NCBI GenBank assembly: GCA_022736595.1 | Contig: DZDC01000096.1 | Coordinates: 1-8,588, forward strand | Reading direction: 5' to 3' | Length of the DNA: 8,588 nt | Origin: Draconibacterium orientale | GTDB taxonomy: Bacteria; Bacteroidota; Bacteroidia; Bacteroidales; UBA1556 | The notes under the pieces: generated by a model | What the model saw: the letters and a program-made list of their open reading frames with translations, nothing else | What the model was told of the DNA's origin: nothing | Databases searched by the model: none | Made by a program: the position numbers and the translations under genes | Part shown: positions 1 through 7,120 of the stretch, piece after piece | How positions within the stretch are numbered: the stretch's first letter is position 1 | How the letters are laid out: each line of letters opens with the position of its first letter

Positions 1-1
1 G

Positions 2-55
2 AGAACTTATAGCCCTGGTACCTACTTTTCGCTTGGAGCTACCTGGAACTTGTAA
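2..55 (+). CDS. C-terminal end of a probable TonB-dependent receptor (partial)
   Basis: The frame opens at the window edge and reads RTYSPGTYFSLGATWNL followed by a TAA stop at 53-55. An R-x-Y-x-P-G-x-x-F-x-L-G pattern ending in an aromatic and a final hydrophobic residue is typical of the last strand of Bacteroidota TonB-dependent receptors, which insert through BAM using a C-terminal beta-signal. Only 17 residues are visible, so other outer-membrane beta-barrels are possible. A hairpin terminator follows about 26 nt after the stop, which supports a real gene end here. The next gene on the same strand encodes a T9SS cargo protein that could be functionally linked. Confidence 0.5.
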   Translation, partial: RTYSPGTYFSLGATWNL

Positions 56-80
56 GAGCAACTGTATCTGATTTTTAAGT

Positions 81-122
81 TAAAGCCAAAGGTCAAATCA
101 TGACTTTTGGCTTTACTTTTTG
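81..122 (+). terminator. Rho-independent-type terminator after the receptor gene
   Basis: The arms at 81-95 and 101-115 pair over 15 bp with one G-T wobble around a 5-nt loop (aatca), and a T-rich run follows (116-122). The stem is AT-rich apart from a GCC/GGC block. It sits between the upstream stop codon (53-55) and the start of the secreted repeat protein (255), so it either ends the upstream transcript or attenuates read-through into the next gene. Confidence 0.75.
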
Positions 123-254
123 GTAGCAATTAGGTAACATTAGGTTCATTTAGCAGTTCCTCTCTTTTTTATTTCTTGAGGTTATGGTAATGTTGGATTA
201 ACAATGCAGAGCCTAAATTCCAAGAATTTTGCCTCAAATTTAACAGATAATACA

Positions 255-3149
255 ATGAACAAAATCTTTACGCTAAGTTTAGCACTTTTAACTTTCTTTG
301 CCATTCAATTAGAGGGTCAAATTACAGATCCCTTTTTTGATCATGTAAACTATCGTGGTGCATTTGGTACCACTGATTGGACTCAAGGTTGGTCAAACTG
401 GAATCCCCAGAATACCACCTATCCTTCCACTACCATCACCGTTTCAGGTGACATTACCACCAACCAAACTTGGGCTCCCAATGGTAGTCCATTATTAGGT
501 TCAGCTGCGTTTACCAATTCTAATCTTCTAGATCCATTTTTTACTCCAGTGACTTATATTGGAGCCTTTGGTACTACCGATTGGACCAGCGGTTGGGCCA
601 ATTGGAATCCTCAAACTACCAATTACGCTACTCCTACAGTAACCATAAGCGGTGATATCACCACCAACACAACCTGGAGTGCAAGCAATGTTTATTTGTT
701 AAATGGTTTTGTTTACGTAAAAAGTGGAGCTACTTTAACCATTCCTGCAGGTACCGTTATCCGTGGTGATAAAACTACCAAAGGAACCCTTATCATCGAA
801 AGAGGTGGTAAAATCAATGCCCAAGGAACTGCAATGAACCCTATTATTTTTACCTCTAACGTAGCCGCTGGATCACGCGATTATGGCGATTGGGGTGGTG
901 TGGTAATTTGCGGTACCGCTTCTATTAACGTGCCCGGTGGTGAGGCTCTTATCGAAGGTGGCCCAACTTCCTATTATGGTGGTGGTGCTACTCCTAACGA
1001 TCAAGATAGCTCTGGAGTAATGAAATATGTACGTATAGAATTTTCAGGAGTTCCTTTGCAACCTAATCAAGAGCTCAATGGTTTGACATTGGGTGGCGTG
1101 GGTAGCAAAACTAAACTCGACTATATCCAAGTTTCTTATTGCGGCGACGACTCTTACGAAATGTTTGGAGGTACCGTTAATGCAAAACACCTAATTGCCT
1201 TTAGAGGTTGGGACGATGATTTTGATACCGATTTCGGTTATCGTGGTAAACTTCAATTCTTGGTGAGCTTACGCGATCCTAATATTGCTGACCAAAGTGG
1301 AAGCAATTCTTTTGAATCAGATAATGATGGATCAGGTTCTACCAACACTCCTCAAACTGCTCCCATCTTTTGTAATGTTAGTGTTTTTGGTCCAAAAGCC
1401 ACTGCTTCAACAACCATCAACTCAAACTATAAAAAATCAATGCATATCCGTCGTAACTCTAAACTAAGTGTTTACAATTCTGTATTTTCAGGCTTCCCTT
1501 CAGGATTGTATATCGATGGATCTTCTACTCAAAATAATGCTATCGCTAATACACTACAAATAGAAAATACAATTCTTGCTGGAATGGGCAACTTCTTTGA
1601 AATTCCTAGCAGCAGTACCGTTTGGACTTCAGCAGCTGCAGAGCGCGCTTGGTTTTTAACCCCTGCCAAAAACAATGATACTTTAGCTACCAACGCTCTA
1701 ATGATGGTAGGAAATCCTTTTAACCTTACGGCTCCTGATTTTCTTCCTAGCAGCTCCAACACTGTTTACAAACTCGAAGGTTTTGTGTATGTAAAAGCAG
1801 GTGCTACTCTAACTATTGCTCCTGGTACCATTATCCGTGGTGATAAAACCTCAAAAGGTACTTTAATTATTGAGCGCGGTGGAAAACTGATTGCTGAAGG
1901 TTCTCTATACAATCCTATTATCTTTACTTCTAACGTAGCTGCCGGCTCTCGCGATTATGGCGATTGGGGCGGTATCATAATCTGTGGTAAAGCCGCGCTT
2001 AACGTTCCAGGTGGCGAAGCCATTATCGAAGGTGGTCCAACCTCATCCTATGGTGGTGGTGCTAATCCCGACAACAACGACAACAGCGGTTCTTTGAAAT
2101 ACGTTCGCATCGAATTCCCTGGTATTCCTTTGCAACCTAACCAAGAAATCAATGGTTTGACCATGGGTGCTGTGGGTAAAGGTACTACCTTAGATTATAT
2201 TCAAGTTTCTTATTGCGGCGACGACTCTTATGAGTGGTTTGGTGGTAATGTAAATGCAAAACACTTGATCGCTTTCAGAGGTTGGGACGACGAATTTGAT
2301 ACCGATTACGGTTACCACGGAAATCTGCAATATCTTGTAGGTCTTCGCGATCCTAATATCGCTGACCAAAGTGGAAGCAACGGTTTTGAATCAGACAATG
2401 ATGGTTCTGGTTCTACCAACACTCCTCAAACCAAACCTATTTTCTCAAACTTAAGTATGTTTGGACCTAAAGCTTCTTCTTCTTCTACCTTCAATTCAAA
2501 CTTTAAAAGTGCTATGCATATTCGTCGTAACTCTGCTTTGAATGTTTACAATTCCATCTTTGCAGGTTACCCAACTGGAATGTTAATCGATGGTTCAGCT
2601 TCCCAAACCAATGCCAACAATTCTGAGCTCAATGTTAACAATTGTGTGATGAGTGGAATGGCTAAATACTTTAAAATACCTTCTGGTGGCTCAGTTTGGA
2701 CTTCTGAAGCTGATGCTAGAGCTTGGTACCTTGATTCGCTTCGCAAAAACGATACTTTGGTTGAAAATACCGACTTAGAATTGATGGATCCTTTCAACTT
2801 GAATGCTCCTAACTTTATGCCTGCTGCTACCTCTGATATGTTAATTGGTTCAATCTGGTACAGCAATATTGGTTTTGAAACACCTTCGGCCAATCTTAAC
2901 AATGTTAAAATCTATCCTAACCCAACTCATGGAAATTTGAATGTAGCTCTTACTTTAAATAATTCTGAGAATGTTAAAATTCAATTGTTTGATTTAAGCG
3001 GAAGACTTATCGGTAATTTGCTTGAACAAGAAATGGGTGCCGGAGCTCATACTCAAACTGTAAGTTTACCTCAATTAGCTGGTGGTTTCTATCTTATAAA
3101 AGTAAGTACTTCCAATGATGTATCTACTTTCAAACTTCTCAAGCAGTAA
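255..3149 (+). CDS. Secreted T9SS cargo protein with two 358-residue tandem modules
   Basis: A 964-residue protein if it starts at the ATG at 255. That start gives a clean signal peptide (MNKIFTLSLALLTFFAIQLEGQ, residues 1-22). An in-frame ATG at 204 would add 17 polar residues before it and is less likely. Residues 25-81 and 93-150 are a tandem pair containing GAFGTTDW and GDITTN. Residues 151-508 and 509-866 are two large modules with the same landmarks: GFVYVK.GATLTI, GTLIIERGGK, SNVAAGSRDYGDWGG, SYCGDDSYE, NAKHLIAFRGWDD, SGSTNTPQT and MHIRRNS. The GATLTI/GT.IRGD/GTLIIERGGK spacing suggests a beta-helix-like fold (inference). From about 882 to 964 is a type A T9SS sorting domain (VKIYPNPT, FDLSGRLI, GFYLIKV), so the product should be exported by Sec, then cross the outer membrane through T9SS and be released or surface-anchored. 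I recognise the module as a recurrent Bacteroidota family of unknown function; I see no catalytic motif. It follows a probable TonB-dependent receptor gene. Confidence 0.9.
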   Translation: MNKIFTLSLALLTFFAIQLEGQITDPFFDHVNYRGAFGTTDWTQGWSNWNPQNTTYPSTTITVSGDITTNQTWAPNGSPLLGSAAFTNSNLLDPFFTPVTYIGAFGTTDWTSGWANWNPQTTNYATPTVTISGDITTNTTWSASNVYLLNGFVYVKSGATLTIPAGTVIRGDKTTKGTLIIERGGKINAQGTAMNPIIFTSNVAAGSRDYGDWGGVVICGTASINVPGGEALIEGGPTSYYGGGATPNDQDSSGVMKYVRIEFSGVPLQPNQELNGLTLGGVGSKTKLDYIQVSYCGDDSYEMFGGTVNAKHLIAFRGWDDDFDTDFGYRGKLQFLVSLRDPNIADQSGSNSFESDNDGSGSTNTPQTAPIFCNVSVFGPKATASTTINSNYKKSMHIRRNSKLSVYNSVFSGFPSGLYIDGSSTQNNAIANTLQIENTILAGMGNFFEIPSSSTVWTSAAAERAWFLTPAKNNDTLATNALMMVGNPFNLTAPDFLPSSSNTVYKLEGFVYVKAGATLTIAPGTIIRGDKTSKGTLIIERGGKLIAEGSLYNPIIFTSNVAAGSRDYGDWGGIIICGKAALNVPGGEAIIEGGPTSSYGGGANPDNNDNSGSLKYVRIEFPGIPLQPNQEINGLTMGAVGKGTTLDYIQVSYCGDDSYEWFGGNVNAKHLIAFRGWDDEFDTDYGYHGNLQYLVGLRDPNIADQSGSNGFESDNDGSGSTNTPQTKPIFSNLSMFGPKASSSSTFNSNFKSAMHIRRNSALNVYNSIFAGYPTGMLIDGSASQTNANNSELNVNNCVMSGMAKYFKIPSGGSVWTSEADARAWYLDSLRKNDTLVENTDLELMDPFNLNAPNFMPAATSDMLIGSIWYSNIGFETPSANLNNVKIYPNPTHGNLNVALTLNNSENVKIQLFDLSGRLIGNLLEQEMGAGAHTQTVSLPQLAGGFYLIKVSTSNDVSTFKLLKQ
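327..500 (+). repeat. N-terminal module A, copy 1
   Basis: Encodes residues 25-82 of the secreted protein, starting DPFFDHVNYRGAFGTTDW. The same landmarks recur exactly 204 nt downstream: DPFF at 327 and 531, GAFG at 357 and 561, GDITTN at 447 and 651, TW at 468 and 672. A non-repeated spacer (about 501-530, LGSAAFTNSN) separates this copy from the next. Confidence 0.85.
531..704 (+). repeat. N-terminal module A, copy 2
   Basis: Encodes residues 93-150 of the secreted protein, starting DPFFTPVTYIGAFGTTDW. It is in constant 204-nt register with copy 1 and runs straight into the first large module at 705. Similarity fades after the TW pair, where copy 1 reads APNGSPLL and copy 2 reads SASNVYLL. 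Confidence 0.85.
705..1778 (+). repeat. Large module B, copy 1 (1074 nt, 358 codons)
   Basis: Starts at the GFVYVKSGATLTI codons and ends before the equivalent GFVYVKAGATLTI at 1779. Anchor codons keep an exact 1074-nt offset to copy 2: ggt 705/1779, caag 1128/2202, ttt 1386/2460, atg 1440/2514, gtt 1620/2694, gct 1647/2721, gat 1677/2751, cct 1716/2790. A 29-nt block at 1128-1156 is identical to 2202-2230. Confidence 0.95.
1779..2852 (+). repeat. Large module B, copy 2 (1074 nt, 358 codons)
   Basis: Direct tandem copy of 705-1778 with no net indel at the compared anchors. Divergence is mostly third-position and conservative changes, for example DDDFDTDFGY against DDEFDTDYGY and MFGGTVNAKH against WFGGNVNAKH. 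The last ~15 codons (after FMPAATS) no longer match well, so the right boundary is approximate. The sorting domain follows after a short linker. Confidence 0.9.
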
Positions 3150-3181
3150 TTTACTGTATTGTATTTAGTTTAATTATGGGT

Positions 3182-3207
3182 AAAACCCCTGCCTCGGCAG
3201 GGGTTTT
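3182..3207. terminator. Strong bidirectional terminator between convergent genes
   Basis: The arms 3182-3192 and 3197-3207 are perfectly complementary (aaaacccctgc / gcaggggtttt) around a ctcg tetraloop, giving a GC-rich core flanked by A and T runs. The A/T symmetry provides a T-run on both strands. It lies 32 nt after the stop of the secreted protein gene and 6 nt beyond the stop of the minus-strand regulator, so it can serve both. Confidence 0.9.
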
Positions 3208-3213
3208 TTGCGT

Positions 3214-4206
3214 TTAACTGTTTAAAACGCGTTGCTTTAATGTCTCAATATTGGTATAAGCTTTTCTGAAAAACTGATATCGAATCTTCTCCGAAACCTT
3301 ACTCACAGGGGTGGCTTTTCTAATCATATTGCTTAACCATTGCTCCGAAAGATTGCAATAGGTCTTGTTTAAGGTGGAAATGGTGCTGAAGCTCATGTGT
3401 CCAAGATATACGCTCTTAGTGTTGCCTAAGTCCACCAAAACGCAATTATTTCCGATTTCTATTTCGCTAAAGTACAATTCGTAAGATGCTTTTTGACCTG
3501 ATTGGGCTGTGCTGCCTTGCAGTTTGCGTCCAATCTCTGCTTGCAGTTGGATGTCTTTGATCAATTGAGCCAATTCTGCTAAGATTTTTATCACCACCTC
3601 GTTGCTCTCAAATCTTCCCGACTCCCAGAAAAATTCGATTTGTTTTATCACGCTGTAATAAGTGGTATCGGTCCATATTTCTACGGAAGGGATGTCGAGG
3701 TAAGCTTCAAAAATTTGCCGACCTCCTTCCATAAGCTCTTGTGGAATGAAGGTTTCAGTAAATTTTTTGCCTTCACTGTCGTTGTTGTTTAAGATGGCTT
3801 CCATCCAATAGAAAATCTTAAAGGCACCAAGTAAAGGATATTTGTAATTGTAAAAAATAGGAATGTCCTCACAAGCGTAGGTGATTTTTTGTTGCTTGGC
3901 ATTTTTAATCAGATTCAAATCTTTAAGCATCACCTTGAGATAAGTGTCGAAGCTGTCGTTCTTATTCTCCAATTTTAGATAGGAAAAAGTAACACTGTTG
4001 ATGTCAATATCATCAAAAACATCGAAGGAAATTTTAAAATTTCTACAGAGTTTGGTTACCTCGTCGATGGTGAGCTGGGTGGTTCCCCTAATTCTACGAT
4101 AGGCACTGTCCTGCGAAATCTCCAATATGTCGGATAATTCATTTACCAAGGTAGTGTTGGCGGTCAAAATATCTTCTATTTTCTTTAAAAAGTCGTTTTG
4201 TGTCAT
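3214..4206 (-). CDS. Helix-turn-helix transcriptional regulator, 330 aa
   Basis: The N-terminal residues ~20-62 (LVNELSDILEISQDSAYRRIR then LTIDEVTKLCRNFKIS) fit an XRE-like helix-turn-helix: a short helix, a recognition helix around DSAYRRIRG, then a third helix. The remaining ~260 residues have no domain I can name. They look mostly alpha-helical and contain aromatic-rich stretches (FKIFYWMEAI, IEFFWESGRF) and a conserved-looking tail, LSEQWLSNMI...RYQFFRKAYTNIETLKQ. There is no signal peptide or membrane segment, so it should be cytoplasmic. This architecture, a small HTH followed by a long uncharacterised region, is common in Bacteroidota; the ligand and target genes are unknown. The ATG at 4206 is the only sensible start, since the HTH begins close behind it. 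It is divergent from the TolB/CsgG-like gene and has a plausible promoter at 4258-4287 with a nearby dyad, so autoregulation is possible. Confidence 0.8.
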   Translation of the reverse strand: MTQNDFLKKIEDILTANTTLVNELSDILEISQDSAYRRIRGTTQLTIDEVTKLCRNFKISFDVFDDIDINSVTFSYLKLENKNDSFDTYLKVMLKDLNLIKNAKQQKITYACEDIPIFYNYKYPLLGAFKIFYWMEAILNNNDSEGKKFTETFIPQELMEGGRQIFEAYLDIPSVEIWTDTTYYSVIKQIEFFWESGRFESNEVVIKILAELAQLIKDIQLQAEIGRKLQGSTAQSGQKASYELYFSEIEIGNNCVLVDLGNTKSVYLGHMSFSTISTLNKTYCNLSEQWLSNMIRKATPVSKVSEKIRYQFFRKAYTNIETLKQRVLNS

Positions 4207-4240
4207 AAATTGATTTGCAGTTTTTAATAATTACCCAATA

Positions 4241-4267
4241 ATTATTTGCGAAAATTGCAAAAATAAT
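4241..4267. promoter_or_regulatory. Imperfect inverted repeat, possible operator
   Basis: TTTGC (4245-4249) and GCAAA (4257-4261) form a perfect 5-bp dyad with a 7-nt spacer. It extends outward to ATTATTTGC / GCAAAAATAAT if a 2-nt insertion is allowed. It overlaps the -7 element of the putative regulator promoter. A further TTTGC occurs at 4214-4218. AT-rich sequence makes chance dyads likely, so this is only a candidate binding site for the HTH protein. Confidence 0.3.
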
Positions 4268-4287
4268 CAATGCCAATCACATTTCAA
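4258..4287 (-). promoter_or_regulatory. Putative promoter of the HTH regulator gene
   Basis: On the minus strand the sequence reads TTG (4287-4285), 19 nt, then TATTTTTG (4265-4258). This matches the Bacteroidota -33 TTG / -7 TAnnTTTG pattern with normal spacing. Transcription would start roughly 45 nt upstream of the ATG at 4206. Confidence 0.5.
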
Positions 4288-4433
4288 TGAAAATTTGTTT
4301 TCAACGAAAAGAACTTATGTTGTCGGAAATGAAGCTAAGTTGTATTTAATCAGTCCTATAGATAGTGGTTTGTGATTGAATTTTTTTTGCAATAAATCAA
4401 TATCCCTGAGGAAGGGTTGCGCATTGTTGTTTT

Positions 4434-4461
4434 TTTGGCTAAAGGGGCGAATGTAATTTTG
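4434..4461 (+). promoter_or_regulatory. Putative promoter of the TolB/CsgG-like gene
   Basis: TAATTTTG at 4454-4461 matches the -7 consensus TAnnTTTG fully. TTTG at 4434-4437 is a candidate -33 element with a 16-nt spacer, a little shorter than usual; a TTG at 4427-4429 would give 24 nt. The predicted leader would be only about 25 nt. The bases before the ATG (aaaaactgattgtt) contain no Shine-Dalgarno sequence, as is usual in this phylum. Confidence 0.5.
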
Positions 4462-4491
4462 CCGCATCATTAACCCCAAAAACTGATTGTT

Positions 4492-5679
4492 ATGAAAACA
4501 AGAATTACTCCTTCACAAAATCAATTTTTTTCGAAACTATCTTTTGGAAAAATAAGCAACTTTTGGAATATTATCTTTTGGATTTTTATACTTCTTCTGG
4601 GTTCATCAATAAAACTCAATGCGCAAACAAAAGCAAGTTCAAAACCCAGTATTGCAGTTATTAATATTGACTGCAAAGGTGTGGCTCTTGATATGAAAAT
4701 GATGACCAGTTTGGTAGCTTTGGAGTTGGAACGCATCGACCGTTTTGAAGTGATTGATAAATACGATGTGCTTTCGCACATGAAGGCCAACGAAATAGAC
4801 GTGAACACTCCCTATGGAAAAACGGAATTGATTCGCGTTGGCACGCTTTTAAAAGTGGATAAGGTGCTGAGTGGTAGTGTGGAAAAGTTTGGCGATAAAA
4901 TAATTGTGGTTTTGCGCATCATCGACATAGCCAGCGCAACCATTGAAAAAGCGGACGTAATGGAATACCTCGACCAAGAGGAAGATATTCAGACCATGAT
5001 CAAAATTTCGATCAATAATATTCTTGGGATTCCTAATGAACCTAATTTGGTGGAAATGTTATCCAATTTCAATCCTCCTATTTCCAATACCCAGACTAAA
5101 ATAAATTTGAATGGCCCCCGCATTGGTACTTATGTCACCTTTGGCGAAGCAAGTGAACGCCTTCGTGCTCCCAAAGACTCAGGTGGTTTTGATATGTTTT
5201 TGTTTTCGGCAGTCATTGGATATCAACATGAAATACAGTTTATTAGCTCTGGCGATTTTCAAGGATTGTTCGAGTTTATTTTTACCGCTTCGGGTTTTGA
5301 AGCAGGAATGTTTATTCCTTCTTTCTCTACCATGATCGGGTCAAGGTTCAATCGGTTGGGGGTAGAATTTGGAATTGGACCTTCGTTCCGATTGGTAAAA
5401 GTGGCCAGTGGTGCTTATATCAACAACCATTGGTATTACGAAAGTCAAATACCCTTGGATGCCACTAATTATTCAATGGTTGACCGATTGGACTCGAAGG
5501 GAGATCTCACTGTAAGCACAGGATTGATTGTGGCGGTGGGTTATACCTTTCACTCTGGTTATTTGAATTTTCCCATCAATGCTTATTGGTCGCCACGCAA
5601 AGACGGTCATGTGGTGGGTGTTCTGTTTGGATTTAATTCGGCCAAAACCAAGAAAAAGATTAGAACTTCTGAGAAATAG
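4492..5679 (+). CDS. Exported protein with TolB/CsgG-like N-terminal domain and beta-rich C-terminal half
   Basis: 395 residues. A long n-region (1-25) precedes a hydrophobic segment (about 26-40) and a likely signal peptidase I site after NAQ at residue 45. Residues ~52-180 resemble the periplasmic TolB-N/CsgG/LpoB fold: a strand SIAVINID, a helix with LVALELERIDRFEVIDKYDV, then a GTLLKVDKVLSGSVEKFGDKI core and IDIASATI, which are the usual landmarks of CsgG-type proteins. After a linker (~181-207), residues ~208-385 are glycine- and aromatic-rich with alternating patterns (FEFIFTASGFEAGMFI, GVEFGIGPSFRLV, HVVGVLFGF), suggesting a small beta-barrel or outer-membrane-associated beta domain. 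There is no lipobox cysteine, unlike CsgG and LpoB. The tail is lysine-rich (KTKKKIRTSEK). Location is likely periplasm or outer membrane; the function is unknown. The start is supported by the signal peptide and a promoter-like element just upstream. Confidence 0.8.
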   Translation: MKTRITPSQNQFFSKLSFGKISNFWNIIFWIFILLLGSSIKLNAQTKASSKPSIAVINIDCKGVALDMKMMTSLVALELERIDRFEVIDKYDVLSHMKANEIDVNTPYGKTELIRVGTLLKVDKVLSGSVEKFGDKIIVVLRIIDIASATIEKADVMEYLDQEEDIQTMIKISINNILGIPNEPNLVEMLSNFNPPISNTQTKINLNGPRIGTYVTFGEASERLRAPKDSGGFDMFLFSAVIGYQHEIQFISSGDFQGLFEFIFTASGFEAGMFIPSFSTMIGSRFNRLGVEFGIGPSFRLVKVASGAYINNHWYYESQIPLDATNYSMVDRLDSKGDLTVSTGLIVAVGYTFHSGYLNFPINAYWSPRKDGHVVGVLFGFNSAKTKKKIRTSEK

Positions 5680-5708
5680 TATTTGAAAAGAGATAGGTTA
5701 AAATTCAT

Positions 5709-5760
5709 AACCGTAGCGCATTAAAGAACCTATGCCTTTAATGCTCTACGGTTTTATATA
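5709..5760. terminator. Long hairpin terminator between convergent genes
   Basis: The arms 5709-5726 and 5736-5753 pair over 18 positions with a single mismatch, around a 9-nt loop, and TTTTATATA follows on the plus strand. The hairpin starts 30 nt after the stop of the TolB/CsgG-like gene and abuts the stop codon of the minus-strand GH1 gene (5754-5756). It plausibly ends transcription from both directions, although the minus-strand T-run is weaker. Confidence 0.8.
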
Positions 5761-7100
5761 TCTTTCAGTTTTTGAATGATTTGACTGTACCAGAAGCCCG
5801 ATTGTTTCACAATTCTTTCTTGGGTTTTGTAATCCACATACACCAGTCCAAATCGAGGAGTGTAGCCCTCAGCCCACTCAAAATTGTCGGTAAAACTCCA
5901 TACAAAATAACCGTTGACCGGAATCCCTTCGCTTTTGGCCTTAAACATTTGCGCTAAGTTTTGTCGAAGATAGGCTATTCTTTTGGGGTCATCAACTTTA
6001 TGATCTACCAATTGATCGGGAAATGCAGCTCCATTTTCGGTAACAATCACTTCCTTGAATGATTTATAGGAGCCAAATTTCTTCAACATTTCGTACATAC
6101 TTTTAGGATATACTTCCCAATTCATTTCAGTAGTTTGCACCATTCGTTGGTTGGCAGGAATGGCTCTGGCCCATAGGTAAGGGGTAAAAAAGGAATGCGA
6201 TATCACTTCTCGGGTATAGTTTTGAACTCCAATAAAATCCATATCAAATGGAAGTTGTTGCAAGTCGTCGAATTTGATAAAAGGCTCTAGTTTTCTAAAA
6301 AGTTTGCAGTCTTGCACGGGGTAACCCAATCCGGCCAAAGGTTCCACAAAAGTGCGGTTGACGATGGCATCAACGCGTTGTGCTGCTTTTACATGCCGTT
6401 CGTTATTGTTTTCGGGTTCCACCAAAGAGCAAGAAAAAGAAGTGCCAATATGTGCATGGGGTTGATGCGCCCGAATAATGCGGCCTCCAATGGCTTGACA
6501 AAGTGCAGCATGGTGCACCGCAGCCAAAAATGAATTGATGCCCCTGCGGCCAGGAGCATGAATGCCCAAGAGATATCCAGCACCAGTAAAAACCAAAGGC
6601 TCGTTTAAAACTATCCAATTTTGCACCCGATCGCCAAAGAGTTTTACGCAGGTTTCGACGTAGTAGGCAAACCATTGGAGGATATCGCGATGGGTCCAGC
6701 CACCTTTGGCTTCGAGCACCTGAGGCAAATCCCAATGATACAAGGTTACCCAAGGGGTTATGCCTTTTTGCAAACATTGATCGATAAGTCGATTGTAAAA
6801 ATCCACGCCCTTAGGATTTATGACGCCAACGCCTTGGGGTAAAATTCGACTCCAAGAGATTGAAAATCGAAAGTTTGGAATTTGGAGCGATTGCATCAAA
6901 CCCAGGTCATGCTCATAGCGATGGTAGAAATCGTTGGCTTGCTGGCCGTGGTCGCCATTGCGTATTTTGTTTTTTTTCAGAGTAAACTCATCCCAGATGG
7001 AGTTGGATTTTCCGTCCTCATTCCATGCGCCTTCGCTTTGATAAGCGGCTGCTGAAACGCCCCAATGAAAATGGTTTTGACCCTTTGCCTGTTCCTTCAT
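5754..7100 (-). CDS. GH1 family beta-glucosidase/beta-glycosidase
   Basis: A 448-residue single-domain protein, the normal length for glycoside hydrolase family 1, which cleaves beta-linked glucosides or galactosides with retention of configuration. Family landmarks are intact: the N-terminal FHWGVSAAAYQSEGAW with Q21, the YHWDLPQ segment with H122 and W123, the acid/base NEP motif (N166-E167-P168), NYTRE (N294, Y295), the nucleophile in VTENG (E355), and the WSFTDNFEW sugar-binding motif (W401, E408, W409). All catalytic residues are present, so it should be active. There is no signal peptide, so it acts in the cytoplasm on imported or internally made glycosides. It starts 20 nt after the glycosyltransferase stop codon and is probably the last gene of the operon. 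A purine-rich AGAGAAGG lies directly against the ATG, too close for a standard Shine-Dalgarno. The exact substrate cannot be read from sequence; bglA/bglB-type names would be guesses. Confidence 0.95.
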   Translation of the reverse strand: MKEQAKGQNHFHWGVSAAAYQSEGAWNEDGKSNSIWDEFTLKKNKIRNGDHGQQANDFYHRYEHDLGLMQSLQIPNFRFSISWSRILPQGVGVINPKGVDFYNRLIDQCLQKGITPWVTLYHWDLPQVLEAKGGWTHRDILQWFAYYVETCVKLFGDRVQNWIVLNEPLVFTGAGYLLGIHAPGRRGINSFLAAVHHAALCQAIGGRIIRAHQPHAHIGTSFSCSLVEPENNNERHVKAAQRVDAIVNRTFVEPLAGLGYPVQDCKLFRKLEPFIKFDDLQQLPFDMDFIGVQNYTREVISHSFFTPYLWARAIPANQRMVQTTEMNWEVYPKSMYEMLKKFGSYKSFKEVIVTENGAAFPDQLVDHKVDDPKRIAYLRQNLAQMFKAKSEGIPVNGYFVWSFTDNFEWAEGYTPRFGLVYVDYKTQERIVKQSGFWYSQIIQKLKDI

Positions 7101-7120
7101 CCTTCTCTTAATCGCAATTG

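Noticed and set aside
119..195. Possible promoter for the secreted protein gene (TTTG at 119-122 with TAGGTTCA at 141-148, or TAATGTTG at 188-195)
   Set aside because: The first has two mismatches in the -7 element and overlaps the terminator T-run; the second has no -33 element at proper spacing. A promoter is likely somewhere in 120-250 but cannot be placed.
204..254. Upstream in-frame ATG adding 17 residues to the secreted protein
   Set aside because: The extra residues (MQSLNSKNFASNLTDNT) are polar and would push the signal peptide inward; the ATG at 255 gives a standard signal peptide. The upstream start cannot be fully excluded.
705..2852. Tandem modules as a mobile element or assembly artefact
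   Set aside because: The copies are diverged at many positions, in frame, and flanked by a coherent signal peptide and sorting domain, so they represent a genuine coding duplication.
2567..2902. 111-codon antisense frame in the secreted repeat protein
   Set aside because: It is antisense to a strongly supported coding region, with no recognisable domain or promoter; a similar antisense frame occurs at the equivalent place in the first module (1529-1762), as expected for a shadow of a duplicated sequence.
6389..6777. Two overlapping minus-strand open frames inside the GH1 gene
   Set aside because: They lie in other frames of a gene with every GH1 catalytic motif intact, and their translations look like random Cys/Trp-rich sequence.
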